Source of the DNA: Desulfuromonadaceae bacterium
Lineage (GTDB): Bacteria; Desulfobacterota; Desulfuromonadia; Geobacterales; Pseudopelobacteraceae
DNA: 64,000 nucleotides
Reading direction: 5' to 3'
NCBI GenBank assembly: GCA_028683435.1
Contig: JAQUIG010000001.1
Coordinates: forward strand, 134,393-198,392
The first letter of the stretch is position 1. Every line of letters begins with the position of its first letter. Under the pieces are notes generated by a model. The model worked only from the letters and a program-made list of their open reading frames with translations. It was not told the origin of the DNA and ran no database searches. This document shows, in pieces, positions 34,371 to 43,242 of this stretch. A program made the translations under genes and the position numbers.

Positions 34371-35801
34371 TTACAATCCGCTATCGAGCTGACCAGCCTT
34401 GGCATACAGCGATGATTTACTGATACCAAGCCGAACGGCAGCTGCCTGCTTGTCTCCCTTCTCCTCCCGAATGGCTGTCCGGATCGCCTCCTCTTCGGCC
34501 AGCCGGGTAATAAACTTCAGACTGCGAAAGATTTCCGGCGATGATGATGAGGTGGCCCCTTTGACGAGGGCCCCCGGGATATCATTACGCGAAATTGTCG
34601 TGCCGACTTTCACATAAAGGGCCTGCTCCAGAACGTTGCGCAGTTCCCGTACATTACCCGGCCAGTCATACTGTTTGAGAATCTCGGCGACATCAGGCTC
34701 AACGCCTTCTACCGGGATGCCGGTTTCCTTCTCCAGCTGGCGGAGGTGGAATTTAGTCAGCAGCGGGATATCATCCCGGCGGCTCCGGAGCGGCGGGATC
34801 TCCAGCATGACTACATTGAGGCGGTAATACAGATCGTGGCGGAACAGGCCGCTCTTGACCAGCGTTTCCAGGTCACGGTTGGAGGCGGCAATTATCCGTA
34901 CATCCACCGCCTCTGACCCCTCGGCACCGACCGGCTCGATCTCTTTTTCCTGGAGGACCCGCAGCAGCTTGACCTGCATCGTCAGCGGCAGTTCACTGAT
35001 CTCATCGAGAAAGATCGTCCCCTTATCAGCCAGAGCAAACTTCCCCTTTTTTCCCTTTTTCTGCGCCCCGGTGAAGGCCCCCTCCCGATAACCGAACAGC
35101 TCTGATTCGAAGAGCATTTCCGGAATGGCGGCGCAATTGACCTTTATAAACGGGCCGAACGCCCGTGGACTGGCGTTATGTATGGCGTGGGCAAATAGTT
35201 CCTTACCGGTGCCGCTTTCTCCCTTTAACAGCACGGTAGTGGTACTCATGGCCACCTTCCTGCCGAGCTCTTTGACCCACTCCAACTCCCTGCTGATACC
35301 GACAATATGGTTAAACGAGTATTTGGCGCTCAGATGCTTGCTGAGTTCACTTTTGTAAAACTCCAGTTCTGTCTTAAGCTTCTTGAAGTTCTCGGTAAAG
35401 GTGAAGAGATCTTCGATATTCTGAAACATGATTTTGCCGACCACCGCTACCACATTGCCCTGTTCGATGATCGGAATGCGGCTGCAGATCATTTCATGCC
35501 CCTTGATCTTCTGCAACTGTGCAATCTCGGCAACCCCGCTTTTAGCTACCAGATGCATACGGGTATTCTCGATCACGTCGGTAACCTGCTTGCCGACCAG
35601 TTCACTGATCTTTGTTTCGAGAAAGTGGGCGTATGCCTCGTTAACCTTCAAAATAATGCCATTCACATCGGTAATGATCAGACCTTCGTAGGCATGTCCC
35701 AAGGCATCTTCCAGCATGAGGCCGTCTTTTTCAGACTGCTCCGCCCTCCTGGAAAGCGAGAGGAGCAGGTTATGAACCCAACCGTTTTTGTGTATAATCA
35801 T
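34371..35801 (-). CDS. Sigma54-dependent transcriptional activator with PAS sensor
   Basis: The 476-residue protein has a PAS-like sensor (about 28-130, [20 protein letters not shown]), then an AAA+ domain. The AAA+ domain has Walker A GESGTGKE (194-201), the sigma54-contacting loop GAFTGA (242-247), Walker [12 protein letters not shown], and an arginine-finger region [14 protein letters not shown] Fis-type helix-turn-helix ends it ([18 protein letters not shown]). There is no receiver domain, so the PAS domain probably senses a ligand. The ATG at 35801 is chosen for its GGAGG site 5 bases upstream over an extended start at 35855. It lies just upstream of, and parallel to, the transporter operon with the ATTCCAR-N4-YTGGAAT palindromes between them, so it is the probable activator. 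Confidence 0.93.
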   Translation of the reverse strand: MIIHKNGWVHNLLLSLSRRAEQSEKDGLMLEDALGHAYEGLIITDVNGIILKVNEAYAHFLETKISELVGKQVTDVIENTRMHLVAKSGVAEIAQLQKIKGHEMICSRIPIIEQGNVVAVVGKIMFQNIEDLFTFTENFKKLKTELEFYKSELSKHLSAKYSFNHIVGISRELEWVKELGRKVAMSTTTVLLKGESGTGKELFAHAIHNASPRAFGPFIKVNCAAIPEMLFESELFGYREGAFTGAQKKGKKGKFALADKGTIFLDEISELPLTMQVKLLRVLQEKEIEPVGAEGSEAVDVRIIAASNRDLETLVKSGLFRHDLYYRLNVVMLEIPPLRSRRDDIPLLTKFHLRQLEKETGIPVEGVEPDVAEILKQYDWPGNVRELRNVLEQALYVKVGTTISRNDIPGALVKGATSSSSPEIFRSLKFITRLAEEEAIRTAIREEKGDKQAAAVRLGISKSSLYAKAGQLDSGL

Positions 35802-35979
35802 AAATGCCTCCACATATATCTGGATATGCCGGGTCGAAACGGTGCCATGATTCACACCTTATGTACAACCTCGCATCTTCGAATGCAACTGCTTAGGGCA
35901 CGTCAAACAGCGATCTTCGGTCTTAATTATCATTTCCTTTCCGCTTGACGCTAGTGTAACGACGGGCTACAACATCTGC

Positions 35980-38232
35980 ATGGACCTTCTCAAACATCTC
36001 AACCCTCCCCAAAAGGAAGCCGTGCTGCACGGCGAAGGGCCACTGCTGATCCTGGCCGGCGCCGGTTCGGGCAAAACCCGCGTCATCACCAACCGGATCG
36101 CCTACCTGATCCGCGAGCGGGGGGTGCGCCCCTGGAATATCATGGCGGTGACCTTCACCAACAAGGCGTCCAGAGAGATGGCAGAGCGGGTCGCTAAACT
36201 GCTCGGCGGTGGCGACCTGCCGCTTATTTCCACCTTCCACGCCGCCTGTGGACGCATCCTCCGGCGCGACATCCACCATCTCGGTTTCCAATCTTCATTT
36301 GCCATTTATGACGACCGGGACAGCGACCGACTGCTGAAGGACGTCATCAGCGAACTGGATCTCGATGAAAAGCGGTTTGCGGTCAAAGCGGTCTCAGGGC
36401 GTATTGACGATTTCAAGAACCGCGGCCTCTTTCCGGAGGAGATCGGTCCCATCCCCCCCGGCGATGTCTACAACCAGAAGGTCGTCGAAATTTACGCCGC
36501 CTACCAGGAACGCCTCAAAAAGTGCAACGCTCTCGACTTCGGGGACATGATGATCCAGACCGTGCGCCTCCTGACCCGCTTTCCCGAGGTCTGCAGCTAT
36601 TACCGCGAGCGCTTTCAGTGGCTGCTGGTGGACGAATACCAGGATACCAACCCGGTGCAGTACGGTCTGATCCGCCTGCTGGCAGGGGAGCGCAAAAACC
36701 TCTGCGTGGTGGGAGACGACGACCAGTCGATCTACTCCTGGCGCGGGGCCGATATCCGCAATATCCTCGAATTCGAGAAGGATTTCCCCGGCGTCAAAAT
36801 TATCCGGCTGGAACAGAATTACCGCTCTACCTCAACGATTTTGAAGGCGGCCGGCGAAGTCGTCAAACAGAATTTCGGGCGCAAGGGGAAGACGCTCTGG
36901 ACAGAAAATCCGGCCGGCGAAAAGATCCGCTACGAGCGGGTCGAATCGGATCGCGAAGAGTCCCGCTTTGTGGGTTGCGAGATCGGGCGTCTGAGAAACA
37001 GCGGTGTGCCGCTTGAGGAAATAGCGGTTTTCTACCGTACCAACGCCCAGTCCCGTCTGATCGAGGAGGCGCTGGTTGGAAGCGCACTCCCCTACCACAT
37101 CGTCGGCGGTGTCCGTTTCTACTCCCGCATGGAGGTGAAGGATATCCTCGCCTACCTGCGGGTGCTCGACAACCCGGCCGACGAAGTGTCGCTGAAACGG
37201 ATCATCAACGTCCCGGCTCGGGGGATCGGCAATACCACGGTGGACAAGATTTCGCTCCAGGCGGCCCGGCAGGGGGGGACTTTTTTTGATGCGCTGCAGG
37301 ATGCTACCAGGGACGGTCTGCTGAGCACCGGCCCACGGAGCAAGGTTGGCACCTTTGTGGCTCTGCTGGATGGTTTTCGTCAAAGTTCCGCCGGCAGCTC
37401 TCTGGTGGAGCTGGCCCGGACGGTCATGCAGGGGAGCGGCTACCTGGATCGGCTGAAGAACAGCCACGACGAAGATGATGCCGAACGGCTGGAGAACCTG
37501 GAACAGCTTCTGGCTGCGATCGAGGAATTCAGCGAGAAGAACCCGGATGCGGGGCTGTCCGAATTTCTGGAGCAGGTGTCGCTGGTTTCCGACCTTGAAC
37601 AGGGGGATGCCGGTCAGCCTTCAGTCACCCTGATGACGCTGCACGCAGCCAAGGGACTGGAATTCAAGGCCGTGTTCATGATCGGCATGGAGGAGCGTCT
37701 TTTTCCGCACGCCCGTTCACTGGACGATCTGGACGGCATGGAGGAGGAACGGCGCCTCTGCTACGTCGGCATGACCCGCGCCCGGGAACGGCTTTATCTT
37801 CTGAATGCACGCCGGAGATATGTTTTTGGTCAGGAGCAGTGTAACCCCCCGTCACGTTTTTTGAAGGATATCCCGCCGGAATTACTCGAAGATGGTGGCG
37901 CCCCCTCACCCTATCCCTCTCCCCAGAGGAGAGGGGATTCTTTTTACCCTCGCCCTTCGGGAGAGGGTAAAAAGAGGCCGGGTGAGGGGAATACAGCCTC
38001 TCACAACCTCGCCGCGATAGCCGACGCTTTCACTGATGATATCGAAATCATCCCCGAACCTGCCGAGGAAAGTGACGGCGTTTATATCGGCATGAAGGTG
38101 CGGCATTCCAGGTTCGGTGTCGGCACCATTCGCAAGATGGAGGGGGAGGGGGACGGGCAGAAGGTGGTTGTCTGGTTCTCGGTCGGGCCGAAAAAACTAA
38201 TGCTGAGGTTTGCGGGGCTGGAACGGGCGTAA
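35980..38232 (+). CDS. pcrA: UvrD/PcrA-type superfamily 1 DNA helicase
   Basis: The 750-residue 3'-5' helicase acts in repair and replication restart. Motifs in order: Q motif LNPPQKEAVLHGEGP, motif I AGAGSGKTRV (about 26-35), TFTNKASREMAERV, STFHAACGRILRRD, motif II LLVDEYQDTNPVQY, motif III VGDDDQSIYSWRGAD, motif IV RLEQNYRST, motif V VTLMTLHAAKGLEFKAVF and motif VI EERRLCYVGMTRARERLYL. The C-terminal Tudor-like domain (VRHSRFGVGTI) is intact. Residues about 641-670 in the linker before it are encoded by a palindromic DNA repeat inserted in frame. No strong ribosome-binding site is seen before the ATG at 35980. Confidence 0.95.
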   Translation: MDLLKHLNPPQKEAVLHGEGPLLILAGAGSGKTRVITNRIAYLIRERGVRPWNIMAVTFTNKASREMAERVAKLLGGGDLPLISTFHAACGRILRRDIHHLGFQSSFAIYDDRDSDRLLKDVISELDLDEKRFAVKAVSGRIDDFKNRGLFPEEIGPIPPGDVYNQKVVEIYAAYQERLKKCNALDFGDMMIQTVRLLTRFPEVCSYYRERFQWLLVDEYQDTNPVQYGLIRLLAGERKNLCVVGDDDQSIYSWRGADIRNILEFEKDFPGVKIIRLEQNYRSTSTILKAAGEVVKQNFGRKGKTLWTENPAGEKIRYERVESDREESRFVGCEIGRLRNSGVPLEEIAVFYRTNAQSRLIEEALVGSALPYHIVGGVRFYSRMEVKDILAYLRVLDNPADEVSLKRIINVPARGIGNTTVDKISLQAARQGGTFFDALQDATRDGLLSTGPRSKVGTFVALLDGFRQSSAGSSLVELARTVMQGSGYLDRLKNSHDEDDAERLENLEQLLAAIEEFSEKNPDAGLSEFLEQVSLVSDLEQGDAGQPSVTLMTLHAAKGLEFKAVFMIGMEERLFPHARSLDDLDGMEEERRLCYVGMTRARERLYLLNARRRYVFGQEQCNPPSRFLKDIPPELLEDGGAPSPYPSPQRRGDSFYPRPSGEGKKRPGEGNTASHNLAAIADAFTDDIEIIPEPAEESDGVYIGMKVRHSRFGVGTIRKMEGEGDGQKVVVWFSVGPKKLMLRFAGLERA
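37902..37989 (+). repeat. Palindromic repeat inside pcrA coding sequence
   Basis: An 88-base element has outer arms CCCCTCACCC and GGGTGAGGGG. It contains an inner hairpin CCTCTCCCC-agag-GAGAGGGG-like and a second hairpin TACCCTC-gcccttcgg-GAGAGGGTA. Its translation gives the tell-tale PSPYPSPQRRG and YPRPSGEGKK text known from dispersed palindromes in many proteobacteria. It sits in the flexible linker of the helicase and keeps the frame open. Confidence 0.85.
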
Positions 38233-38280
38233 TACTAGAGGTAGCATTCGAATAGTGCCTGCTCGTCAAGAACGGCACAC

Positions 38281-39489
38281 TCACTCATAGCGCAACGCCT
38301 CTATCGGGTCCAGCTGCGCCGCCTTTCGCGCCGGAAAATAGCCGAAGACCAGTCCGGTGGCGGTGGAGAAGGCAAAAGCGATCGCGACAATCGGGGCGTT
38401 AAAGATAAACGGCACGTTTAACAGCGACGCCAGCAGTACGGAACTGACCAGCGCCAGCACAATTCCGACGACTCCGCCCAATGAAGAGAGTACCGCTGCC
38501 TCCACCAAAAACTGCATCAGCACTTCCCGTTCAAAAGCCCCGATAGCCAGCCGGATGCCTATTTCTCGGGTCCGTTCGGTCACCGACACCAGCATGATAT
38601 TCATGATGCCGATGCCCCCCACCAGCAGGCTGACCGCAGCCACGGCACTGAGCAGCGCCGTCAGTACCTTGGTCGTGGAGGTGAGCATCGTCGCAATTTC
38701 CTTCATATCCATGACGTTGAAATTATTCTCGTCTACGGCGGAAAGGTGCCGCCGTTCACGCATCAAGCGCTCAATATCCTGTTGCACCCTCGTTGTTGAG
38801 ACACCATCACGCACCGAAACCTGGATGAGGTTGACGTCCTGATTGCCGGCGATACGGCGCTGGAAAGCGCGCAGCGGTATGACGACGACATCGTCCTGAT
38901 CCGAACCCATGGATGATTGACCCTTTGATTCCAGCAGACCGATCACCTGGCAGGAGATGCTTTGCAGGCGGATGTTGCTGCCGAGCGGATTCTGACTGCC
39001 GAACAGCTTGGTGCGCACCGTACTGCCGATCACGCAGGTCGCCGCCCCCGAGCGGAGTTCGCTGTCGGTGAAAAGCCGCCCATCTTTGACCTTCCAGTTG
39101 CGCGCCTCAAAAAAAGCGTTCGTGCTGCTCGTGATCTGGGTTGACCAGTTGGCATTCCCGTAAATAACCGACATCGATTTGGAAGCCATGGGTGCCACCG
39201 CCACCAGTTGCGGAATATCGCGGCGCAGTGCCTCGGCATCATCCAGCGTAAATGGCGCGGCACCGACATTTTGCCCCGGCCCCATCCTCTTGCCGGGACT
39301 GACGACAAGCAGATTGCTTCCGAGGCTGGCGACCTGCTGCGTCACCTGGGCGGTGGCGCCACCGCCGAGCGTCACCATGACAATAACCGCCGCGACGCCG
39401 ATCACGATGCCGAGAATCGTGAGGATCGAGCGGAGCACATTGCGCCGTATTTCTCTCAAAGCCAACAACAGGGCGTTCCAGAACATCAC
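38281..39489 (-). CDS. MacB-type ABC transporter permease
   Basis: The 402-residue protein has one N-terminal membrane helix (RSILTILGIVIGVAAVIVMV, about 20-39), a large periplasmic domain of about 230 residues, and three C-terminal FtsX-type helices (VSLLVGGIGIMNIMLVSVTERTREIGIR is the hallmark, split here as VGGIGIMNIMLVSV and RTREIGIRLAIGA). It is the permease half of a MacB pump, with the ATPase as a separate gene. These pumps use ATP to drive a periplasmic piston that pushes substrates through a TolC-type duct. It overlaps the upstream ATPase by 4 bases and ends the four-gene operon. Confidence 0.93.
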   Translation of the reverse strand: MMFWNALLLALREIRRNVLRSILTILGIVIGVAAVIVMVTLGGGATAQVTQQVASLGSNLLVVSPGKRMGPGQNVGAAPFTLDDAEALRRDIPQLVAVAPMASKSMSVIYGNANWSTQITSSTNAFFEARNWKVKDGRLFTDSELRSGAATCVIGSTVRTKLFGSQNPLGSNIRLQSISCQVIGLLESKGQSSMGSDQDDVVVIPLRAFQRRIAGNQDVNLIQVSVRDGVSTTRVQQDIERLMRERRHLSAVDENNFNVMDMKEIATMLTSTTKVLTALLSAVAAVSLLVGGIGIMNIMLVSVTERTREIGIRLAIGAFEREVLMQFLVEAAVLSSLGGVVGIVLALVSSVLLASLLNVPFIFNAPIVAIAFAFSTATGLVFGYFPARKAAQLDPIEALRYE

Positions 39490-40214
39490 TGCACCTCCTT
39501 CTGTTCTGCCGCATGCTCTGCCATCACCAGGCCATCGAGAAAATGAACCGTGCGCCTCGCATAATTCGCCATATCCTGCTCGTGCGTGACCATAACGACC
39601 GTGATCCCCTGCTCCCGATTGAGCGTCGTCAAAATTTCCATGATCTCCCGGCTGCGGGTAGTGTCCAGACTGCCGGTCGGCTCATCGGCAAACAACACGG
39701 CAGGCTGGGTGACGATCGCCCTCGCAATGGCGACCCGCTGCTGCTGCCCGCCGGATAGCTCTCCCGGAGTGTGATCTTCCCAGCCGGCCAGTCCGACAGC
39801 CGCAAGTGCCTCCCGCGCCTTCCGGTGGCGGGTGGCTATTGGCTCTCCGCGATACACAAGCGGCAGTTCGACATTTTCCAGCGCCGTGGTCCGATTGAGC
39901 AGGTTGAACCCCTGAAACACGAAACCGAGATATTGCCGCCGCAGCAGCGCCCGCTGGTCGCGACTGAGAGTGCCGACCTCGACTCCCATGAAGCGATAAC
40001 TGCCGACCGTAGGCGTGTCAAGGCAGCCGAGGATATTCATGCAAGTGCTCTTGCCGGAACCGGACGGCCCCATGACGGCAACAAATTCGCCGGATTCGAT
40101 GCGCAGATCCACACCGCGCAGCGCCTGCATCGCCGCCGTACCCGTGCCGTAGGTCTTGGTTACGCCGCGTAGTTCGATCAAAGACGTCCGGTCTGTTGCG
40201 ACTGTACCATCCAT
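39486..40214 (-). CDS. MacB-type ABC transporter ATPase
   Basis: The 242-residue ATPase has Walker A GPSGSGKST (about 50-58), the LolD/MacB-type text MNILGCLDTPTVGSYRFMG, a Q-loop in YLGFVFQGFNLL, signature LSGGQQQRVAIARAI, Walker B AVLFADEPTGSLD and the switch VVMVTHEQDMA. This set is characteristic of the MacB/LolD branch. It lies 2 bases after the adaptor gene and overlaps the permease gene, so the pump subunits are produced together. Confidence 0.95.
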   Translation of the reverse strand: MDGTVATDRTSLIELRGVTKTYGTGTAAMQALRGVDLRIESGEFVAVMGPSGSGKSTCMNILGCLDTPTVGSYRFMGVEVGTLSRDQRALLRRQYLGFVFQGFNLLNRTTALENVELPLVYRGEPIATRHRKAREALAAVGLAGWEDHTPGELSGGQQQRVAIARAIVTQPAVLFADEPTGSLDTTRSREIMEILTTLNREQGITVVMVTHEQDMANYARRTVHFLDGLVMAEHAAEQKEVQ

Positions 40215-40216
40215 GG

Positions 40217-41527
40217 CTATTTCTTTACCTCGACCAGATCCACGACAACCGGCATCCCCGGTTCTAACGCGCCCGCCTTCACTTCAGTTTTGACACCGTC
40301 GGTCATCCCCGCCGTAACGGCAATCTTCTGCAACTGCTCATTACGTAAGGTCCAGACATGCTGCTGTTTGCCCAGAGCGTTCTCCTGCGGCTTGGCGGCT
40401 GTGCTGGGTGGGCGCGGCATCAGCTTGCCGATCAGGCTGCCACTGCCGCTTGACTGCTGAGCCTCTGCTGCAGCGGGAGGTGAAAAGCGCAGTGCCGTAT
40501 TGGGCACGAGCATGGCGTTATCGACCTTCTGCACGGTGATCCCCGCCGTCCCGGTCATGCCGGGGCGCAGCAGCAGGTCGGAATTATTGACTTTGAGAAC
40601 CGTTGTATAGGTAACGACGCCGGCCACAGTTTTAGAGCCGAAGCGCACCTGACTGACGACGGCCGGAAACGTCCGGTCAGGATAAGCGGATACGGTAAAA
40701 GCAGCGCTCTGACCTGGCTGCACTTTGCCGACATCGGCCTCATCCACGTCAACCTGCAGCTCCATCTGGGTCAAGTCCTCCGCCAGCGTGAAGAGCACCG
40801 ATGTCTGCAGGGAAGCGGCCACTGTCTGACCCGGCTCTACAGCACGTGTCAGGACAACGCCGTTGATAGGTGAGCGGAGTACCGCTTTGGAAAGATCGAT
40901 GCGTTGTACCTCAAGTGATGCTTTCGCCTGTGCCACTGCGGCTTTGGAGTTTGCTTCATCGGCAACGGCGCGCTCAAGTGTCGCACGCGCCGAATCCATC
41001 TCGGATCTTGACGGCACTTTGCCGCCGCTGGATGCCTGTACTTGAACAAAGCGCGCCAGCTTTGCCTTTGCTTCACCAACCGTTGCATGGGCCTGCAGCA
41101 CCTTGGCACGGGCGGCTTCAAGAGACGCAGCGGTTTGCCTGACCTGTGCCTCCTGCTTTGCGGTGTCTATCCGTCCAAGAACCTGTCCACGCTTGACCCG
41201 GTCGTTGTAATTGACCTCGACCGTTTTGAAGGTGCCGGAAATCTCGCTCCCCACATCCACCTGATTGTTAGGCTGGAGCGTACCGGTGGCGGAGACGATT
41301 ACCGTTATGCTGCCACGACTAACTTCCTGGGTCTGGTAACGTACCTCACCGTCCGCAGCACGTTTTTTCCAGACCAGCAGCGCGATGATCATCACCAGCA
41401 ACAGTGCCGTCCCCCAGAGAAGATACGGTTTCAGACGAGCATACCGTGTTGTTTGCCGGTCAAGCCCCAACGTCTGGGCAATATCGCTGGTTGAAGCCTT
41501 CGATTCCGGTTTTATGGGATCTGTCAT
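40217..41527 (-). CDS. MacA/HlyD-family periplasmic adaptor
   Basis: The 436-residue membrane-fusion protein has an N-terminal membrane anchor (about 34-50, LLWGTALLLVMIIALLVW). It also has lipoyl-like halves (VIVSATGTLQPNNQVDVGSEISG and SPINGVVLTRAVEPGQTV, each in part), a long helical hairpin of about 100 residues, and a beta-barrel (AAFTVSAYPDRTFPAVVSQV). It bridges the MacB-type pump and the outer-membrane channel. An unusual Ser/Gly/Pro-rich insert of about 40 residues lies near 345-385 before the final domain. The stop of the channel gene overlaps its start (ATGA). Confidence 0.93.
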   Translation of the reverse strand: MTDPIKPESKASTSDIAQTLGLDRQTTRYARLKPYLLWGTALLLVMIIALLVWKKRAADGEVRYQTQEVSRGSITVIVSATGTLQPNNQVDVGSEISGTFKTVEVNYNDRVKRGQVLGRIDTAKQEAQVRQTAASLEAARAKVLQAHATVGEAKAKLARFVQVQASSGGKVPSRSEMDSARATLERAVADEANSKAAVAQAKASLEVQRIDLSKAVLRSPINGVVLTRAVEPGQTVAASLQTSVLFTLAEDLTQMELQVDVDEADVGKVQPGQSAAFTVSAYPDRTFPAVVSQVRFGSKTVAGVVTYTTVLKVNNSDLLLRPGMTGTAGITVQKVDNAMLVPNTALRFSPPAAAEAQQSSGSGSLIGKLMPRPPSTAAKPQENALGKQQHVWTLRNEQLQKIAVTAGMTDGVKTEVKAGALEPGMPVVVDLVEVKK

Positions 41528-42990
41528 GGTTTTACTCCTGCTGCAGTTGATAACGTCGTCGTGACATGAGGGGAATTGTGGCTCCAGCCGCCACCCAACG
41601 CTTTATAGAGACGCGCCAGATTGGAGGTAACGGCGGCTTCACTCACAATGAGCTGTTGTTGCAAAGAGAGGAGCGAGCGCTGGGTATCAAGTACCGTAAC
41701 GAAATCAATCAGACCGGCGGCATACTGATTACGGGCAAGGTCCTCTGCGTTTTGAGCTGACTGAACTGCATCCTGTAGCCTGCCGCGCCGGTTCTGCTCT
41801 TCGGCATACGCCACCAAAGCATTTTCCACGTCGCGCAGCGCACTTTGGACGACGGACTGGTAGCTGATCAGTGCCTGTTCCTGGAGGGCGTTCTGTATTT
41901 CAACCTTCTGCCTGAGACGACCACCATCAAAGATAGTCGCCGCCGTATTGGCGGCAAGCGAGTACATGAAAGCGCCGGTGTTCAGCAGATTGCCGACAGA
42001 CGCGGCCTGTAAGCCAAGAGTTCCGGAGAGGGTTAAATCGGGATAGCGTGCGGCTTCAGCCTCACCGATCTGGGCGGTTGCCGCTGCCAGCTGGCGTTCA
42101 GCACGGCGGATATCGGGGCGCTGGCGCAGGGTTTCGGCGGGAACGCCGATAGCCACCTCGGCAGGAACAACGGGAATCGTCATTATTATCTGCACTTCCT
42201 TCAAAACACCGTCAGCCCGCCCCAGGAGCAGGGCAAGGTTGTTTTTAGACTGTTCCAGGTTGCGGAGAAGTGTCGGAAGCCCGGCGCGGGTTTGTTCCAG
42301 ATTCAGCCGGGCCTGTTCAACATCCAGCTGGCTGACCAGGCCGGCCTGAAAGCGCCAGCCGGCAATCTGCTCTGTATCTGCCAGGCTGGCGATGGTGGCA
42401 CCAGTGCTGTCAATCTGTGCCTGATACGAGCGGATCTCGATGTAGGCCAGAACCACTTCAGCCAGTAGGCTTACCTGTATATCACGTATATTTTCCTGAG
42501 AGGCCTCAACGGTAGCTGAAGCCGCTTCCAGAGCACGACGTTTGCCGCCGAACAGATCCATCTCCCAACTGGCGTCAAACTGGGCGGAATAGGTATCGGA
42601 CGTCCGGCTCGCCCCCGTCCCCGTTTCTGCGCTCGAACGAGTGCGACCGGCGCCGACACCGGCCTTTATCGCGGGAAGTCGGTCAGTCCCGGAAACGTCA
42701 CGCCGGGCGCGGGTTTCCCGCAGCCGTGCCCCTGCGAGCTTCAGATCAAGGTTGTTAGCTGCAGCCTCGTCAACCAGCCCAGACAGCAGCGGGTCACCAA
42801 GGGTCTGCCACCACCGGGCAAGCTGAGCTGATTCATTCGCGCCATTTTTCAATCCACCTGATAGTCCGCCCTGCCATGCCGGTGGAGTTGTGATAACAGG
42901 TGTGCGGTAATCAGGCCCGACTACGCAGCCCGGCAGAAAGATCAGGGTGAGGATGCTGAATATACTGACTGAATATTGTACCGTCGTCAT
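41524..42990 (-). CDS. NodT/OprM-family outer-membrane efflux lipoprotein
   Basis: The 488-residue TolC-like channel starts MTTVQYSVSIFSILTLIF and has the lipobox LPGC with the acylated Cys near residue 22, followed by VVGPDYRTP, the usual start of mature NodT-family proteins. Two outer-membrane-efflux repeats follow, with text such as LRQRPDIRRAERQLAAATAQIGEAEA near the middle and LQDAVQSAQNAEDLARNQYAAGLIDFVTVLD near the end (both shown in part). The ATG at 42990 is preferred to an upstream TTG since GGAG lies 8 bases before it. It is first in the efflux operon. Confidence 0.93.
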   Translation of the reverse strand: MTTVQYSVSIFSILTLIFLPGCVVGPDYRTPVITTPPAWQGGLSGGLKNGANESAQLARWWQTLGDPLLSGLVDEAAANNLDLKLAGARLRETRARRDVSGTDRLPAIKAGVGAGRTRSSAETGTGASRTSDTYSAQFDASWEMDLFGGKRRALEAASATVEASQENIRDIQVSLLAEVVLAYIEIRSYQAQIDSTGATIASLADTEQIAGWRFQAGLVSQLDVEQARLNLEQTRAGLPTLLRNLEQSKNNLALLLGRADGVLKEVQIIMTIPVVPAEVAIGVPAETLRQRPDIRRAERQLAAATAQIGEAEAARYPDLTLSGTLGLQAASVGNLLNTGAFMYSLAANTAATIFDGGRLRQKVEIQNALQEQALISYQSVVQSALRDVENALVAYAEEQNRRGRLQDAVQSAQNAEDLARNQYAAGLIDFVTVLDTQRSLLSLQQQLIVSEAAVTSNLARLYKALGGGWSHNSPHVTTTLSTAAGVKP

Positions 42991-43039
42991 TTTATACTCC
43001 AAAACCAGTCGTTGCGGAGAACCAGCCAGCAGCGCGCAA

Positions 43040-43076
43040 TAAAGCCGCTAATCACCCTATCTGATTAGCGGCTTTA
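43040..43076. terminator. Large inverted repeat between EF-hand gene and efflux operon
   Basis: Perfect 15-base arms TAAAGCCGCTAATCA and TGATTAGCGGCTTTA flank a 7-base loop. Neither side has a pure T run, though the plus side is T-rich. It may end EF-hand gene transcripts before the efflux operon begins. Confidence 0.6.
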
Positions 43077-43242
43077 GTTCAAATTTTCTTTTTGTTTCAA
43101 CTCTGCCCCCATGAGAAGCAGGCTGTATCTCTATGGTAGAAGTCCCTATTCAGGTATTGAATGCGTCAATCGGTCGGCATCCACCCAGGCGCCCTCAAAG
43201 AGGTCCAGCCTGCTTTCATGGTTTATCAATACGTGGCAGCAG

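Noticed and set aside
43114..43216. AAGCAGGCTG and CAGCCTGCTT arms as a mobile element
   Set aside because: The arms are only 10 bases and far apart with no transposase or duplicated target; chance is likely.
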